From: Deinococcus multiflagellatus | GTDB taxonomy: Bacteria; Deinococcota; Deinococci; Deinococcales; Deinococcaceae | DNA length: 64,000 nt | Assembly: GCF_020166415.1 (NCBI RefSeq) | Contig: NZ_JAIQXV010000001.1 | Span: 310,001-374,000 of the forward strand | Direction: 5' to 3' | In this document: piece after piece, positions 61,952 through 64,000 of the stretch | Layout of the letters: every line of letters starts with the position of its first letter | Numbering within the stretch: the stretch's first letter is position 1 | Position numbers and translations under genes: made by a program | The notes under the pieces: generated by a model | Told to the model about the DNA's origin: nothing | The model's input: only the letters and a program-made list of their open reading frames with translations | Databases searched by the model: none

Positions 61952-62833
61952 CTACCCCGCCCGCTTCAACTTCCCCGTCCGCTTCGCCCACACCTCCGCC
62001 CGCCCAAACACCAGCAGCCCCAGCGGAATCGTCACCACCCCGAACACCAGCAAAATCCCCAGCTCTGGCAGCACCCCGCCCAGCCCCACGCCGGCCTCAA
62101 TGGCCGTGCCGGTGCCATTCACCCCCAGAATCTTGCGACACGCCTCCAGCGCGTACGTGGCCGGCGACAGCGCACTGATCGGCTGCAACCACCCGGGCAA
62201 CACGCTGACGGGGTAGTACACACCGGAAATCAGCAGAAACACCGCCTGAATGATATTGGTGGCCTGCGCGCCGTTTTCGGTGCTCATGACGGGCAGCACA
62301 GCGGCCATCAGGCCAATGCCCATGAAGCCCAGGCTGGCCACCATAAACACGACCAGGCACTGCAAGACCTGTCCAAAGCTGGCGCCAATATCCACGAACA
62401 GGCCCATGAACAGGAACACCAGTACCCCGCGCAGCAGGGCGTAGGCGCCTGCAAACAGGCTGACCCCCACCAGATGCGTCAGCCGGCTGACCGGCGCCAT
62501 GAAGGTGTATTCAATCGTGCCTTCCCAGCGTTCGTAGGAAATGGAGTTGGCAATCTCGCCAAACAGGCGGCCCAGAAAGGACCACATGACCGCCCCCAGC
62601 AGCAGCGTCAGCGTGAGGCGCGGGCTGCCCGCCGCCACGCCAATCAGCATGATGCTGGCGGCCGAGACCATGTCGTAGAAGGTGAACACCAGCACCCACG
62701 ACCAGTAGCGCCGGGTGAGGTGAAAGTCGCGGAACACGAAGGCAAAGGCGGCGCGCAACTGGTGGGCCAGCGTGCCGGGCGTGGTGCGGTGGGGATCGGG
62801 GGACGGGGCGGGTGGATGGGCTGGGGTGGTCAT
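61952..62833 (-). CDS. ABC-2 family transporter permease
   Basis: Encodes 293 residues. The N-terminal 30 residues are Pro/His/Thr-rich, then six membrane segments follow: WSWVLVFTFYDMVSAASIML, LTLTLLLGAVMWSFLGRLFG, HLVGVSLFAGAYALLRGVLV, VLQCLVVFMVASLGFMGIGL, TNIIQAVFLLISGVYYPVSV and GGVLPELGILLVFGVVTIPL. ISYERWEGTIEYTFMAPVSR and PGWLQPISALSPATYALEAC (family motif 'lP.wl...s.l.P.t...e..R') identify ABC-2 exporters of the lipooligosaccharide/drug type. It lies 56 nt after the ATPase gene. Substrate unknown. Confidence 0.88.
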   Translation of the reverse strand: MTTPAHPPAPSPDPHRTTPGTLAHQLRAAFAFVFRDFHLTRRYWSWVLVFTFYDMVSAASIMLIGVAAGSPRLTLTLLLGAVMWSFLGRLFGEIANSISYERWEGTIEYTFMAPVSRLTHLVGVSLFAGAYALLRGVLVFLFMGLFVDIGASFGQVLQCLVVFMVASLGFMGIGLMAAVLPVMSTENGAQATNIIQAVFLLISGVYYPVSVLPGWLQPISALSPATYALEACRKILGVNGTGTAIEAGVGLGGVLPELGILLVFGVVTIPLGLLVFGRAEVWAKRTGKLKRAG

Positions 62834-62889
62834 GGGGGCTCCAGGAGGGGAGGCGGGAAGCGGTGGGCGGGACGCGGGACCAGTTGGGA

Positions 62890-63756
<867 letters not shown>

Positions 63757-64000
63757 GGCAAACCTCCGGGTTGTGAGACAGAACGAGGCTGGGGCCGCGC
63801 GCCTGTGCAGGGGGCGACCTCGCGCGGGGCAGTGGGCCTTAACGCAGGCAGCGGACGTCGTCAATCATTGACGCTCAGCGTAGACGCCAGTGTCCCCGGA
63901 AGCGATACGCGTCATGGCGTACAGCTGGCCCCCACACATCGCAAGGGGCCGCGCCCAGGCGGCGGCGCGGCCCCTCCCCTCTCCTGCGGGTCTACTCGGC
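63757..64000. other. Upstream region of the exporter gene with mini-ORF and hairpin
   Basis: On the minus strand a TACGCT (63877-63882) is followed 8 nt later by an ATG (63868) that opens nine codons (MIDDVRCLR) to a TAA at 63839-63841, about 80 nt before the ATPase ATG. This may be a leaderless leader peptide. GGGGCCGCGCC (63945-63955) and GGCGCGGCCCC (63964-63974) form an 11-bp hairpin that may end a transcript entering from outside the window. No other gene is seen. Confidence 0.4.

Overview
The window is a chromosomal segment of a high-GC (roughly two-thirds G+C by eye) Deinococcus-type bacterium. The assignment rests on several features. Most genes begin 6-10 nt after a TAnnnT hexamer with no ribosome binding site, the leaderless arrangement known from Deinococcus. 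RecQ carries tandem C-terminal HRDC domains. A CRP/FNR regulator resembles DdrI, DUF2382 stress proteins are present, and the methylmalonyl-CoA mutase is a split type. I see no rRNA, tRNA, CRISPR array, intact insertion sequence or prophage. The gene content looks like conserved core plus lineage-specific genes.

Layout. 1-4200: the end of a YceI-like gene, a small secreted protein, then the lower-glycolysis cluster gap-pgk-tpiA. A 15-bp-arm inverted repeat lies between gap and pgk, and an AT-rich terminator follows tpiA. 4.5-15 kb: a cyclodeaminase-like protein, a modular GH18 chitinase lipoprotein, asnS, two DUF2382 stress proteins on the minus strand, a PhzF-like enzyme, a HAD hydrolase with a coupled DUF1622 membrane protein, and recQ. 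15-27 kb: a membrane protein flanked by related small repeats, an acetyltransferase, typA, an AI-2E-type permease, the catalytic part of methylmalonyl-CoA mutase, a beta-propeller-like secreted protein, glgC, miaA and an Hsp20. 27-35 kb: pfkA with rsmI and two small genes, rlmH, an acetyltransferase, a nucleotidyltransferase-like protein, an isolated mraY preceded by a coupled 12-codon ORF, and an RlmI-like methyltransferase. 35-44.6 kb: a TPR-GGDEF diguanylate cyclase, trpBA, a tightly coupled ParA / small RHH-like / HEAGH membrane protein / GluQRS run, a PIG-L deacetylase, a decayed ORF, and a three-gene chain that includes a cysteine-less DJ-1/PfpI protein. 45-56 kb: a 948-residue P-loop/TPR protein, a secreted TPR protein, a lipid kinase, an FAH-family hydrolase, a DdrI-like regulator, an orphan LolD-like ATPase, an uncharacterised two-gene unit (helical-domain/vWA protein plus HTH-tailed partner), and an old yellow enzyme. 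56.8-64 kb: two ABC-2 exporter loci, a CNNM/CorC-type transporter, and a roughly 520-bp giant imperfect palindrome between convergent genes.

Functional links. The gap-pgk-tpiA cluster, pfkA and glgC cover central sugar metabolism and glycogen synthesis. typA, rsmI, rlmH, miaA, asnS, gluQ and the RlmI-like enzyme cover translation. recQ, the DdrI-like regulator, the DUF2382 pair and Hsp20 suggest stress tolerance.

The best candidates for undescribed biology are four. The first is the vWA two-gene unit (52.6-55.1 kb). The second is the P-loop/TPR protein (45-47.8 kb). The third is the family of small inverted repeats that sit on stop codons (15.2, 16.4, 35.2 kb) together with the large palindrome at 61.4-61.9 kb. 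The fourth is the coupled mini-ORF in front of mraY. All functional statements are inferred by reading motifs; no database search was run.
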